A stretch of DNA of 64,000 nt. It comes from Sarcocystis neurona. Taxonomy: Eukaryota; Apicomplexa; Conoidasida; Eucoccidiorida; Sarcocystidae. The stretch is taken from assembly GCA_000727475.1 (NCBI GenBank), contig KL647291.1, positions 1,987,527-2,051,526 of the forward strand. The letters run 5' to 3'. The stretch's first letter is position 1, and each line of letters begins with the position of its first letter. The translations under genes were made by a program, and so were the position numbers. This document shows positions 33,501 through 46,000 of this stretch, in pieces. The notes beneath the pieces were generated by a model. The model was not told where the DNA came from. It saw only the letters and a list, made by a program, of their open reading frames with translations, and did not search any database.

Positions 33501-35015
33501 CTGTTGCTCCCCCTGCGGTGTGTGGGTACCTCTTGCTGCTAGTAGCGTGGTGCAGCGGCTGCTGGTCATCCTGTCGCTTCCACGACGTTCGCGCCGCTGC
33601 AGCCTCTGCTGCTAGTTCCTCAGCAGGCCACACGCGTCCTCCGCAAACGTGTAGGGCCCTTTTTCGTGGAACACCATACAGGCTGCTCTCCTCGTGCACG
33701 ATTAATCACCTAGGGCAGCAGCGACGCAATAGGTCGTAATACCTGCTGCGTGCAGCCCCACATCTTGCTGCAGCCGTTCGTATTGCAGAAAGCCTGTGCT
33801 GCATATGTGTGTTTCTAGGACCTTCTCCAGGCAGCACCACTGCGGCAGGTTATACACGGCAGCAATACTGAAGACCCTCTAGCATGCAGCACTACTAGAT
33901 CCCCTACAGCGTGCAGCACCTCTGACATGTTCCTCACGCATGCAGTAGCATTGACACGCCTCTGGCGTGCAGCAGTACTAAAGTTCCTCTCGCGTGCAGC
34001 ACTCCTGCAGCGTCTAGTATTTAAAGCCCACGCCGCAAGCAGCAGTGCTCGAGCCGGCCCGTGCATGCGCCAGTATCGAAGCTCCGTACTGCACGTGACT
34101 TGTTGAAGCCATGGGCTTCTCGACAGTCGACTCCCCTCTCAAAGAGAGACCCTGACGCGGTCGGCAGCAATACCAGAGACACACGCTGCAGCAGCAGTGT
34201 CGACCTCATTTGATGAACGCATGCACGCCAACAGGATATTTGCCTCCGCAAGGAATTTTTCAGAGGGACGCATGCATCTGCTTCTAGCTCCCCTCCTCTG
34301 TAGGACTTCCTGCAGCTGTCCCAACTTCTTCTGTTGCAGCCATGCAATACTAACAAGACGACACGCCCGTACCACCACCAAGACGAGTCGCTTCATGCTC
34401 TTCCTTCTTCCTTCATCACTTCGGTCACACCTAGTACCTTCGACGCCATCTGCTGCACGCACGCGCGTCCCAGATAACCTGTAGCGTGCAGCACCGGAGC
34501 AACCATGTTAGATTTCAGTCTCGCGTCCATCGCTACCGCGTGCGCGTCTCCCTGTAGCAGCGTCATGCACGCCCCAGCGCGGGGACCTTTGATCCCTGCT
34601 GCTGCCCGTCGTTTCGTTAAGTCATCTGCTGTTGCTCCTCCTTGACACACTCCACCCACACTGGTGGTACCGCCTCTACATTCCACACTGGAGCTCCTGC
34701 TGCCGCACGCCTCTTAACGCTGGAGCTGCAGAAACAGACCCACACTCTTGTCGCGGCTCCGCCCGCGTCATCGCGACAACCGCCGGCAGCAGCACCGTCT
34801 TCAGCGCTGCAGCGGCTCCTACCAAAAATGTTTTGCACGTGCCATCGCTTCTCCGAGCACAGCCCGGTTCCTTCCTGCTGCCGCTGCTGTTCTGCAGGCA
34901 CAGCCCGGTGGCTGATTACTGCTGTTGTTTTTCATCTCACACGAGCTCAGCCGCACACGTCAAGTCGCTGCAGCTGCTGCGGGGGGATGAAGGGGAGCCG
35001 GGAGCTGGCCTGGCA
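30521..35015. other. Repeat-rich region with no confident gene
   Basis: CTG/CAG tracts (30600-31500, 33300-33620, 34650-35000) alternate with TATATG/ACGTAC-type DNA (32300-33060). Several short frames have mixed composition, for example - 34393-34686 and - 34139-34462, but two or three frames are open over the same bases and no domain is visible. A 27-base minisatellite sits at 33859-34017. A gene with many short exons could be hidden here; I could not assemble one with consistent splice phases. Confidence 0.5.
33859..34017. repeat. 27-base non-coding minisatellite (GCAGCA...CCTCT.GCGT)
   Basis: Units begin with GCAG at 33859, 33886, 33913, 33942, 33969 and 33996, giving lengths 27, 27, 29, 27 and 27 plus a partial unit. 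The consensus starts GCAGCA, has ACT near position 9 and ends CTCT-GCGT or -GCAT. A looser copy precedes the array from about 33830. The repeat is in apparently non-coding DNA; its 27-base period equals that of the unrelated coding repeat at 26289-26450. Confidence 0.85.
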
Positions 35016-36521
35016 CTAATCCTGGAACCAGATGCGAGGAGCCTTCAACCGAGAAAGATTCCTGCTGCGGAAGCGAGGCAACTTGCTGTTGCTTTCTTGT
35101 TGATGTGGCAGCAGCAGCTTCTTCGGCAACGCGTAGCCCTCCATAGCGAGAGGAGGAATCTTCACCTGCCCTTTGTCCCACACCAGGGTGCCTGCATCGG
35201 AAGAAGCAGAAGCAGCAGCAGCAGCAGGCACAGCGGGGCCAGCAGCAGGGCAGCAGCAGAAGCACTAGTGCAGATGCAGTCGAGCAACAGCAGCAGCAGC
35301 ACGCGCCATGGAGCAGGTGGAGGCGAGCAAAAACGGCATACGTACTGCGTTTTACATCAGCAGAAATGCATACACGCACCACACGCAGAAGGAGCAGCAG
35401 CTGCGGGGACTTGATGCTTCGTTATCTCGGGAATAACGTGGGCGTAGCAGCCCCGTCTCGGTGTCTCTCTCTGTGTGTCTCTTTCTCCCTCCCCGTCCTC
35501 TGTCTTTTCACTAACACGTTGATTTCTATCTGTGTCCAGCGGACTTTCTCTATATAAATGTCGCACGTTCTCTTGTAAACGCAGGTTTTGTTGTTGTTGC
35601 TGCTGCTGCTGCCACGCGTGCACATCGACTGCGGCGGCCTTGTATCACTGGATGCTTATGCATGCGCTGCTGTGTTTAACAGCGGTGACTGCTTACCTGG
35701 ATCGCTACGCATGCTGTTCCTACTGTTGCTCTTCACTTCATATATGTGCACGCGCCTGCTTCTACTTGTTAATGCCACGTTTCCGCAGTTCCTGCTGCTG
35801 TCGATCCCTGTGCCGTTACCCTTCGCAGAACCCTTCTCCTTTCTCTTTTCCTTCTTCTTTTCTTCTTGACTGTTCTTCAGTCGCCGCCCTGCTTCTTAGT
35901 TTTGCTGCTGCTGCGTCTCTCAGTGACTGACGCGCGTCCTGTTGCTGGTCGTGCTGTGACAGCTGACGCCCCTCTATGTGGACCATTTGTGCTGCTGCTA
36001 CTGCTGCTTAGACTTGCTGCATGCCCCCTACTTTCTGTTGCTGCTGTTCTTTGTTTTTGCCTGACTGCTGACAGCGGTCGGTCCTGCTCCCTCTAGGTGG
36101 GGTGCCGCTGCTCCTTCTTCTGCTGCCCACGCCTCTGCGTTGTTGCTGGGTGCCGTGTCGTCGTGCTGCTCGGTGACGCTGCTGCTTAACCTCGTTGCCA
36201 CCCCGCTGCTGCCGCTTCCATCTCTTACGCATGGGATTCTCCCTGTTTTTCTTGGTGTTGTGTTGGCCCGTCCTCGTAGTTCTGCTGCTTCGTCAATTTG
36301 CTGCTGCTGCTGCCTCTTCTTCATCTTCAGCTTGTCACTTCTGTTGTTTCGGCCTACTACTACTGCTGCTGATGCTGCTTTTATTCTATGATGTGCTGTG
36401 GCTCCTGCGTCCTACCTCTACGGAGGGCTTTCTTAAATCTCTTGCGAATAGGAAGGCGGTTGTAGAACTGCTGCAGGATTGACTCGGAGTGCTTGTGCCC
36501 AGCCCTCCGTACACGCGACAT
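35016..36521 (-). CDS. Small basic protein, about 93 residues, two exons, unknown function
   Basis: Exon 1 runs 36521-36416 (ATG at 36519-36521) and encodes MSRVRRAGHKHSESILQQFY and a further basic stretch ending RKRFKKALRR. The donor is GTAGAG|GTAGGA, phase 1. Exon 2 runs 35191-35016 after the acceptor CCGATGCAG and begins TLVWDKGQVKIPPLAMEGYA, ending RLKAPRIWFQD and TAG. The split codon makes glycine, so phases agree. Both exons have ordinary, non-repetitive composition, in contrast to the CAG-rich 1224-base intron (35192-36415) and the flanks. The product is strongly basic with no membrane segment. I do not recognise the family; a small organellar or ribonucleoprotein subunit would fit size and charge, but that is a guess. 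Other frames over exon 2 are also open, which limits confidence. Confidence 0.5.
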
Positions 36522-39500
36522 CCCCCCCACCAAAAGCAGCCAGCAGCTACGCTCCTCCTTCTTCTCGTCCTTTTCCTTGTTGCTGCTGCGATGTTCAGCA
36601 CTCCTATTGCCGAAACTACCTTGCCTGCTGCCGCTGCCACCACCACCTCGCGTGCTGCTTCTGCTGCTGTCTTGCACGTCGCTGTGGCGGCTGTCGGCGG
36701 GTCTGCTTCTGACGCTGCAGCTGCTGGTGCAGTGCACAGTGCTGCTCTTGCCGCTGCGGCTGCTGGACTGCAGGCTGCTTCTGCATGTGCTGCCGTTCTG
36801 TACGGTATTGGTGCTGCTGCTGTTGCTGCTGGCGGCGATGATGTGCCTGTGTGTGCTGCTGCTGCTGTCTTGCACCGTTATCCTACTGTGGCAGCGTAGT
36901 CGGCAGGAGCGGATGTTCCTGCTAGCGGGACTGGTGCTGCATGCGTCTGCTGCAAAGGGGTGCACTTCGTCTCTGCGGCAGGAATCCACAGCACCAGCAG
37001 CAGTCATGGGGAGTCCCAAAGCAGGAATAGCAGGGGCAGTTCTGCAGGTGCCCCTAACGGCACGGCTAGCAGGAGAAGTATACGCAGCAGTCGCAGCAGC
37101 AGACGGAAGAGGAGACTCTGCAGCAGGAACGTGTGCAGACAGAAAAGGCGCAGAAACAGAGGCAGGAGCAGCAGCCCTGTAGCTGCTCTGACGCAATAGC
37201 TGCCGACCAAGTACGCAGCCGAAGAACCGTTTCCTGGGGGATATAACGGTTCGCATAAAATGCGAGGGGACCGCTTCGATAGGGATGCCTGACCGCGTCC
37301 CTGCTGCTGCTCTCCTTCCCCCTCCGCCTCCTTCTCTTTTTCCTTCTCTTCCTTCCCTCCCGGCTCCTGACGCTGACGCTGACGCTGCTGCGACGGAGGC
37401 GCGCAGTGCCCGCGGTGCGGCAAAGGTCACTGTTGCTGCTGCTGGCAAACAGGTGGTGAATCCCGCTTCTGCGGCTAAACTTGCTGCTATTCCTCGTGGC
37501 GCTGGTGCTGCTGCTCTCGCTGCTGCAGCTATCGCTGCTGTTGCTTTCGCTGCTGCTCCTCTCGCTGCTGCTGTTGCTCTTGCTGTTGCTGCTGCTGCAA
37601 ATTGCTGCCCTTGCGGGATGCGATGGCTACGTGGCAACCCATCCGGCCAGGATAAGCTGCAGCAGACGGCCAGGCGACGGTGAGGAGCAGTTGACATTCT
37701 CAGGAAAGCCGGAGCTATTCAGGCAGTTAATGCTGCTACAGCTCCTGCTGTTGCTGTTCGCCTTGTGGCTATTCCGCAGCTTGCGCTGCTGCGCAGTGTG
37801 CTGTTTGTGAGGCTCCTACTCCTGACGTTGCCGCTGCACTTGTTGCTGCCGCTGCTCCTCTCGCTGTTGCTGCTGCTGTGTGTACTGCTGCTGCTGCGGA
37901 CCGCTGCGGTTGCCGCGGTGCTGCTCCAGAAAGCGACAGCACACCCACGCTGTGTCAGGCACAAGAGGACAGGCGCAGTGGCAAGGGACGGAAGAAGACG
38001 GAGGACATTCGACTAACTGGGAGGAAAGTCAATGTCAAGAAAAAGCAGTGGGGACGACGCAAAAGAGAATGCAGAGACTCAGAAGGGGAAGGACACAAAT
38101 AGACGGAAGAGAGGAAGGAAGAGATGGACGAAAAGATACCAGAAGAAGCACAAACTGAGGTGACGGGGAAACAGGGCAGGCATGACGAAGAAAGAAGTTA
38201 AAACAGGGACACTGGAAACGCAGGAGTAGAACGCAACCGCAGGAAAAGATAAAGGACTGTCACTGGGAAGGAAATAGAGAAAGCAGGACGGTGGAGAGAC
38301 CAGAAGTATACGAAGAAGAAGGTGGAGTACGACAGGGAGGAGAGGGAGGAAAAAGGAGGACAACTTGGAAAGAATGTAAACGAAACAGACGCAGAAGAAG
38401 ATGATGACGTACAGAAAGAAGACATGCAGTGCGGCAGCACTGAAGTGTCAAGGCATGCACGTGTCCTCTCCCCTTTCATATCTTGAGAGTGCCCATAAAA
38501 TTATTTGTGTGTGTGCCTACTAGGAACAATTACGGAAGGCCTTTTCCCCGACATCCGTTGGAGCTACACACAAAGACACGTAAGCAATTCTCGATATGCC
38601 TCTATGTGCAGAGATTAGATTGTCTACTCGGATCTCCCTGCATAAAGGAGGACAAAAATGTCCGGTAGAAGAAATGGCAGCAAAAGGTGAAATGAAGCAG
38701 TTTTTCAGTCCGGAGAGGAACTGCGGATCTCGACGTTGTATACCGAAATAGTGAGAACCGCATAGTGAGTCTCTGCACCCCGACAGACACACACTGAGTT
38801 TCTTTACTTCCGGAAAGTATTAACAACAAACCTGACGTAGACTCCATACCTTGGAGACAAACTAGCATTCAGTTTAAAGTTTGCCTCGCGTCCGCAATTC
38901 CCCATACTGCCAGCGAACTCTTGTTCGCGGAACGGGCCTCCGACAACAAATGGCTGTCAGAGCTGCGGTGCGTGCAATCCAGTGTGCGTATATATAATAT
39001 ACATATACATATATAAAATTTGTATGTACAACTACCAGATACGTATTACAGAATTATATGCCATATCACATACATCTATGTGGGAATATCGGTGGACCGG
39101 AGCATGCGAGAAAACAGCCACATCACACAAGTCTACATGTACCCATCTGTAAACAGGATCATGCGAGAGAAACTTCAACTTGAGTAGTCGTTTGTCTCCA
39201 AGGTGTGGGCAGTGCCTAATTTTGTTACTAGTTTTCCAAGATAGAAGATCTCACGTTCACGTCTGCACAGGTGCACAACCTCAGTGTGCCTCCCCATCAT
39301 CGACACGTGTATAGATACATGTGTACACACATAAACGTGTGCAATAATACGCTGAGTAATGAGGAAGAGCGAAACAATCCAACAAGGTTCAATGAGGCGA
39401 TCCTACGGACGAAATGGCAGAAGTAACAGGACACCAGAGACGAGCCGGATAATAACGCACGGCAAAAGTAAACGGACAGCAGGGCTGTCTACACACGGTA

Positions 39501-40571
39501 ATGAGATACGCGGAACTCTACCATGACAAAGAGGACGGGAAAAGGGTACAGGACAAAAGATCCTAAGAAACGAGTCTGTGTCAGTAATGCTGGGAGGACG
39601 ACAGTATAGTGGCAATGTAGCGAATTGACTGTTACAGTATTGGTGGTTGTGACTCGACTACTCGTTGATAGTGAGAAGTCACATGACTGTGTTGCTGGTG
39701 ACGGATCGTAAACGAGACCACAGTACTAAACATGCAGTTTCAACATTCGGAGGACAAGCTCCGGATTATATAAATAAGCTATTACGGTATATGTGTATCG
39801 CAGCGAAATATTCACAATACTACTCACAGGTCTCCCGTCATCAACCCATTTGTCCTGGCGTTAGTTATGAGTCTCTTTATAGCGATGCTCACGTGCTGTA
39901 AAGAGTATGAACATGTATACGTAGGGAGTGGTAGACTGGAAGAATGGTCACCAAAGTAAAGCCTGTACTGGCGACACACTTTCTCGTTAAGTTGGACGCA
40001 GCTCTGATGACGCATGTTTGTGTTGAAGACGTCTCCTCCCTGTTGAGTGTCTGGCGGAACGGGAGAACATGTGGCTGCTTCGCGTGGCACTTATGCACCA
40101 GAGATATACGCATGTATCATTCCCCGTGTTTGGACAGGTCTACTCACAAATTCGTTGCAGCTGCAGTGTAGGTGTAATTTTGTGCCAGTACCACTAACGG
40201 ACGTATTGCGTCCTGAAAGGGGCTGTAGTAGTATAGGAGTAGGAGTAGGTCACGTACTCTAGTGCCTCTATATATATATATATATACATAAGGCGCTACG
40301 CTTTTTTGAACTCTATTTGTTATTGAGCAAGGCTATCGTAAATTTTCTTTCCGCGTTCATACAAAATCGGATACCTGCCCATGTATCAGTCTGTCTTCCC
40401 TTTCCTGTCTGCGACAATGTCAAACCACCTATCTGTTTATGTCCACCGATATAAAGGTCTACATGTTAAGGTTCCTCGGGATACGAAAAGTGCCTCCGAC
40501 ATAGTACACGTATCCAGGTCTTTCCACCTACCAGTATAATTGTGAGTGGGGAAAGTCTCTTCCTGTTCTAG
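36522..40571. other. Transition from repeat-rich to repeat-poor DNA; no gene recognised
   Basis: From 36522 to about 37930 the DNA is CAG/CTG-rich (a 438-codon - frame over 36381-37697 is Ala/Ser repeat apart from the exon called at 36416-36521). From about 37960 the triplet repeats stop abruptly. 37960-38450 is strikingly purine-rich on + (GGAAGA/GAAAGA type). 38450-40570 has balanced composition, with TATATA patches near 38990-39020 and 40267-40288. No frame exceeds about 90 codons in 38450-40570. Confidence 0.6.
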
Positions 40572-42283
40572 AGCGGATGCATTATGCTCGGACAAAAAAG
40601 CTTTTTCCCTGTTGCTCACGCTTGGACAGCTCGTCAGTGCCGAGGCGGCTAGGGTGGGTATTCTACTGAAAAGAACACTGTGTAAACTAGACATTTCCGC
40701 CTCACTAGAGAGGCGCTATTCTCTACTCAAGCACCAAGGTGAGTGACGTTTTTCGGTAGCCGCTGCTAATGATTTAGACACTGTTCCTATTTTTCACGAT
40801 ATATGGTGCTGCAATCGCTGCTTTTATTGCAGTAGGTATCGCTCCTTGTTGCTGCTGCTGCGGTGGATGCTCGTGCAGCTCCCGCTGCTGCTCCTGCTGT
40901 TGCTGCTGCTGTTCTGCGTCGGAACTAGAATGCGGACACTCCTGTTCTTTGCTTTACCGCTGCCCCCGCTGCTGCTGCTTCCGTAATTGTCACTCCTCCT
41001 GCTGCTGTTGTGCAGTTGAGGATATTCTTTTCTCAGGTGATGCGACTGCGGGCTTCAGCATGCCTGTGTGTGTAGGAGATCGTCCTTACAAAGACACCTT
41101 TTTTCCTTTTCATCTTCCACCAGTTACAGCGATATGCGAACTTACACGCACAATGAGTGTACTTACGTACGCGCATTGTACTTATTCTTGCATATATCAA
41201 TCTAGGCGCCGATGGTGCTGCTATCGCTTTTCCGTTTCGTTGTTGCAGAACTGCAGAATCATAGGCATCAACAGCCGATGTCACCTGTTACCGCTCCTTC
41301 GCTGCTAGTGCCAGTGTCCTCTGCTAGGGCACATTACTACTGCTGATACAGCGGGGTACCGTTTTATCTTTGGCTGCTGCTACGTCAACTTTTCAAAATC
41401 TTATTACCCCCTGCTGCAGCTACCGCGTTCCTTCGCTGCAACTGTTGCGGGTGCTGTGCTGTTGGCTACTGATGCACTGTTAACGCCACGCTAACGTAAT
41501 GCACGCGCTGCTGCTGCTTTGCAGGTACTCCACTGCTTTGCTGCTGTGGCTCCTGTATAGCTTGCCGCTTGTACTGCTGGATGCGCTGCTCTTTCGGCAG
41601 CCGCGTGCAGTACTACTGCTTGCTATTTTCCTCGTCCAGTTCCCAGATTACCGCTGTTTTGCAGGTGAGCTGCACAGGAGCCGACACACTCGTGTCTGAT
41701 TCTGTTCGCTACGCCCTACTCTGTCAAATGCTTCCTCCCTTCTTCCTCCCCTACCGCCCCGGGTACTCCGCTTTCCGCACAAACGTGTCTTCTGATACTT
41801 TGTGTATGTATGTCGTATCATCAGGATGCGTGTTGTTCTTATACGTTATCTCTTAGCTCTGTGGCACCTGTTACGCTGCTCTTATCGCTGGCCTGCCAGT
41901 GCTCCCCGCTGCTGTGCTGTTCTCCATCAGGCGTTCATTTCATCAGAGCGCACGACACACGTACATCTGATGCCTTCTACGTGAGGTACCGGGTCACATG
42001 TATCACACATATAGAACGGCTATTCGTGGGAAGGATGTACTATATTACGATTGCGCACCCGTATTCAGCACGGATTTACTGCCCCCACAGGCGCACACAT
42101 CCACCTCTGCGTACACGATCAGTGTGTACATCTGGTGGCGGCATCTCCAGTTAAACTAAGATTCGAAATAGCTGTGGCTTCGCCATTCCCTCGTTGCTTT
42201 TTGCAGATGAAGATTGGCTACTTTCTGCTCCTTTTCTGTTAGCCTCTCTGCCAGTTCTCTCACGAGCAAGCTATTCACTCTAA
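40572..42283 (+). CDS. Incomplete multi-exon model: putative membrane protein
   Basis: Candidate exons with good splice signals: 40572-40738 (includes SAEAARVGILLKRTLCKLDI; donor CCAAG|GTGAGT, phase 1), a 21-base exon 41016-41036 (completes to VEDILFS; donor CTCAG|GTGATG), 41525-41664 (acceptor CTGCTTTGCAG; reads TALLLWLLYSLPLVLLDALL and ends FPDYRCFA; donor TTGCAG|GTGAGC, phase 1) and 42207-42283 (acceptor TTTTTGCAG, phase 1, reads EDWLLSAPFLLASLPVLSRA, TAA). The third exon is strongly hydrophobic. Between 41036 and 41525 the phases do not match, so at least one exon is missing, and no start exon was found. Family unknown. Confidence 0.3.
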
Positions 42284-43010
42284 ACTTCCTGTCTTCTATT
42301 TCGTCTTCGTCTGTTGCCGATTGAGCTTCCTTCTCAAAACTCAGTTTATTATGTATGTAGTATTCCTTCTGGTATGATTCTGAGCTCCTACGGATGTCCA
42401 GTTGATTCGTCGCTACATCCTGAAAGTATTACTTTATCAGTACTGTTGTCCCTTAGGCTCTACGCCTTGTCCTTTGCAGACGTCCACTCGAGGCAGCTGT
42501 TTATGTGCCACCTTTTTCCTTCTTAGCGCGTGCAGTCCCTGCCTATTTTGCTATTTTCGCTTTGAAATTACGTTCCGCTTCCAGCATTTGAACAGCATTT
42601 GTCGCCCCCAAAACTGGAAGATGTTTTCCTGGACAACGTTTATTTTTCTGGTGGCGTCTTCCTTGATTCTGTGTACTGCGGAAACAGCCCTGCCCTAGAG
42701 CGCTGCACACGCGTACCCGTATTGCAGATACTGGAGACACTTATGCGCACATGCAAACAATGACGCACACATGTACGTATATGCATTTGCTTGATTTTTT
42801 GCTTCCTAATAAGGTCAACTTCGGTGGCGTCCTCCTGCGCGGCAGAAATTCGGGGTTGGACAAGTCTGCATTCGTTGAGTGGTACTGAAGTAAGTATACG
42901 CACACCTCTTCGCACACTCGTACTCAAAGGGACACAGGTGCACCTAATTTATAAACGGAAACACATCGACATGCATCCCATTCCATATACATGTATATGT
43001 ATGCGTTGCT
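42284..43010. other. Intergenic stretch without a called gene
   Basis: Repeat-poor DNA between two genes. On the - strand, 42780-42893 follows a plausible acceptor (ATACTTACTTCAG) and reads HSTNADLSNPEFLPRRRT in one frame, so a further exon is possible, but I could not connect it to a neighbour. Nothing else stands out. Confidence 0.4.
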
Positions 43011-46000
43011 CTACCCCTCAAAAGATACTGCTGTACCCCCCTCTTTCCCCGCTTCCGCAACGAATGTTGGTAAATCCATAGTTTTAGCTGTGTAAACAGA
43101 GGTAGGGGAAGACGCCACAACTGCTGCTGCCTTCAAATTTGAAGCGTCGTAAAACACGTCTTCAGAGTCCAGCGCCTTTACCTGTAGCGAAAGAAAAAAA
43201 ACAGAAGTGATGAGGAATCAAGGAAAGAATCAGTACAAGCTAGTGAAGAAACCGCTTGATTCCCTGCGGAGCCGGAAAGAGATGCTTCATTCAGACTTGA
43301 AGGCGAGAAGCCAACGCAGTTTGCCAGTGGACCTCAATGCATGGCAGCAGGAGAACCATGGTGAAGGGATTGCTCACATGCCAAAAAAGACACTGCACTG
43401 GTTCTGCAATGCGCAAGCGACGTAGATTGTTGAACAGGAAGTGAGACACACACACGAAGCTATCCGTAGGAGGTTGGGCAGATGTGTGTATGTGTGCATA
43501 CGGAAAGGAAGCGACAATGATATTGTGTACGCGGCTGAAGCGCAGGCACTGCTCCTGCAGCACCATTTCGTCAATAGTGAGGGCTGCGTGTCGGTAATAC
43601 AGGGAACATTTTCTTGCAGAGTTCTGTTTTGTATATGATTAGCGAAACGCACGAACAGTTCCCCGGTGTCACAGTATTGTATCTCACTTAGAGCAACGCG
43701 ACGCTCCCTCGATTATCCATCAGGTAACTACCACTTCAGATTCACCTTGTTCACTGAGAGTCACGCAACTACTATATCATGGAAATACATAGCCCAACGC
43801 ATACCGGATCCGCATTCACGGGATATGTTTTGCTATAGTAACGCCTGTGCTCTTGGGACAAGAGAAATTGATACTGCATTGATTTCTGCATCCGACGTGA
43901 CGAGTTTTTTCCCCACAAATTTTTTGTGTCGAAAGGCGCTAGAAAGTACACACCAACTGTCGGCGACCTGATCTGACTCGTTATTTGTCCAGCTCTCACT
44001 GTGGAGCGAGACCGCACGGATTCACCTTCGAAACACTGGATAAACACGAGTCTAGAAGTGGACACAGGAGGTAGACGTCATAACGCTGCGTTCGTCCGTA
44101 AGACAGGGCACACTTTCTTCTACTTAGTCACCGTGAACGCTACGCAGTTACGTAAAAACTGCAGTAGCGCTGCTTTCGCTTGCTTTGTTCTTGAAGCGCT
44201 GCTCACTGCCTGCATTATACGAAAAAAGAGTTGCACTTGACCACGTCACATGGTGTGATCCAACAGCGTGGTGGCGAGTACGCAAAGTCCATGACACAAA
44301 TCACCATAGGCGCTTCCGTCCAGTGAGGCGACGTACTTGCTGTTTATTACGTGTAATACGATAACCGAAAGTGCGAAAGTGAACTTTCTCTGGTGAACTG
44401 ATGTAGGTGACTTTGTGGCCACGAGCGTGTGGTCAATGTAAGAAAACGTAGTGATACATAGCTTACCTCTTTCTCGTTCGTAAGGGCAAACAGTCGCACT
44501 TTGCGTTCGTCCAAGTCTGCTTTGGAAATAAGCAAAAATTCGCCCTTAAATTCTTTCGCTAGCTTTACGAATAAACACAGTCCTCTAAAGAAGTCTTTCC
44601 TTTCCTGCAGATGGAGAGACAAAGACAAACACAAAACCGAGACGTAAGTAGAGATCTGCACGCACCGTATATCCAGCGTACGGACCAAAATGTGCGCATC
44701 CGACTGATTCATCTGCGTTCCTTCAACCTACACTCACCAACACACGTGGTAGAAAATGCGTGTATACACGCATGGGCAGGGACTGTTTGACGGTACATAT
44801 TCTCAAAAGTCTTTGCTCTTCCCCAGATGGGAACACAGAGACGGACGAATCACCACATATAAGGACGAAACCCTAGGTTGTGCGCGGAACAGGTGATGTA
44901 TAACACTAGAGTCCCCTTGACAAGGCAAGGTACGCTACGTTCGGGTGGTCGCAGAAAACATGACGCATGCGCAGGAGCGTTACGAGGACAACGGACTACG
45001 TCTGTACCATGTAGAATTAATGCTTTACATCCTGCAACCTAGTAATGGACGCCCGCAGCGGCAACGTATATGTTATATTTTACGCGGGGGCGCAGCACCC
45101 CGGTGACTTACATCGCGCAGGGCAGCGGCAGCCGCTTCACTCTTGAATACAATTTTTTCTCTTTTTGTGTACTTGAACTGCGGAACCTTGCTTTTGGGTC
45201 TCATGTACGCCACGACGTCAGCAATCAACGTAGCGCTCCACATCCCGACCCACTTCTTCTGCAGAAAGGCAATCGAAATCCGTCACACGGCAATTGATGT
45301 TTTCAGTCGTAAAATGCCAATCGCGTTTGTTAGGAGTTCTGTCATTGCCAGCCACGGCCCTGAGGACAGAGTCACGGTGTGGTAAGTTATGCAGTTCGTT
45401 TCTGTGTGAGCAGACGTCAGCGTCCTTAAGCTTGTGATGTAGACATATACTACAAGTGGTAGCCCGCATCTGCACAAGCACGGACGGAGTTTTACTTATC
45501 GGGAAAAAGTATAATATGACGCAGAACTCATCCCACAATCAATAAAGAATCGTCACGGGACCGTGACAGAACCAGTAGTGCTCTTCATTAGAACGTACGT
45601 GTAGGTCTCGTCCCCCATTCACTCGTTACACTACCGTCTTGGTGCACCACAGTTGACACTAAAGCCGTCGTGGAGACATGTAGTGAACTTGCTGTCTTGT
45701 AAAGGTTAACGCAGGAGATTGAAAAAAGTATCCTCGACAACACGCTTTACCAGTAGAACTGGCAGCCAAATCCTGCTCCATTTGGAAGAGAGAATCTGCT
45801 TTATTTTAATTTGTGATTTTGCGTGCGCCCCGCTGGGCGTGTGTCTCAAGTGGGCATTGTGTCGCCGGTTACGGAACACAACGTTAAATGTCAGTCCTTT
45901 GCACCTTCAGCCTAGTTTCTACTGACAGGTACTGTAATACGCACCAGCGACAAGTGACCTTCTTAACGAAGGAATAGCACCCGGTTCCATTGATACTGTG

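Noticed and set aside
34632..35414. 260-codon + frame opposite exon 2 of the small gene
   Set aside because: Partly mixed composition, but it flanks into Ser/Ala repeats and has no matching splice partner, whereas the - strand exon pairs in phase with 36416-36521.
36381..37697. 438-codon - frame
   Set aside because: Only the last part (36416-36521) has ordinary composition and ends in a good donor; the rest is Ala/Ser repeat, so only that part was used as exon 1 of the small gene.
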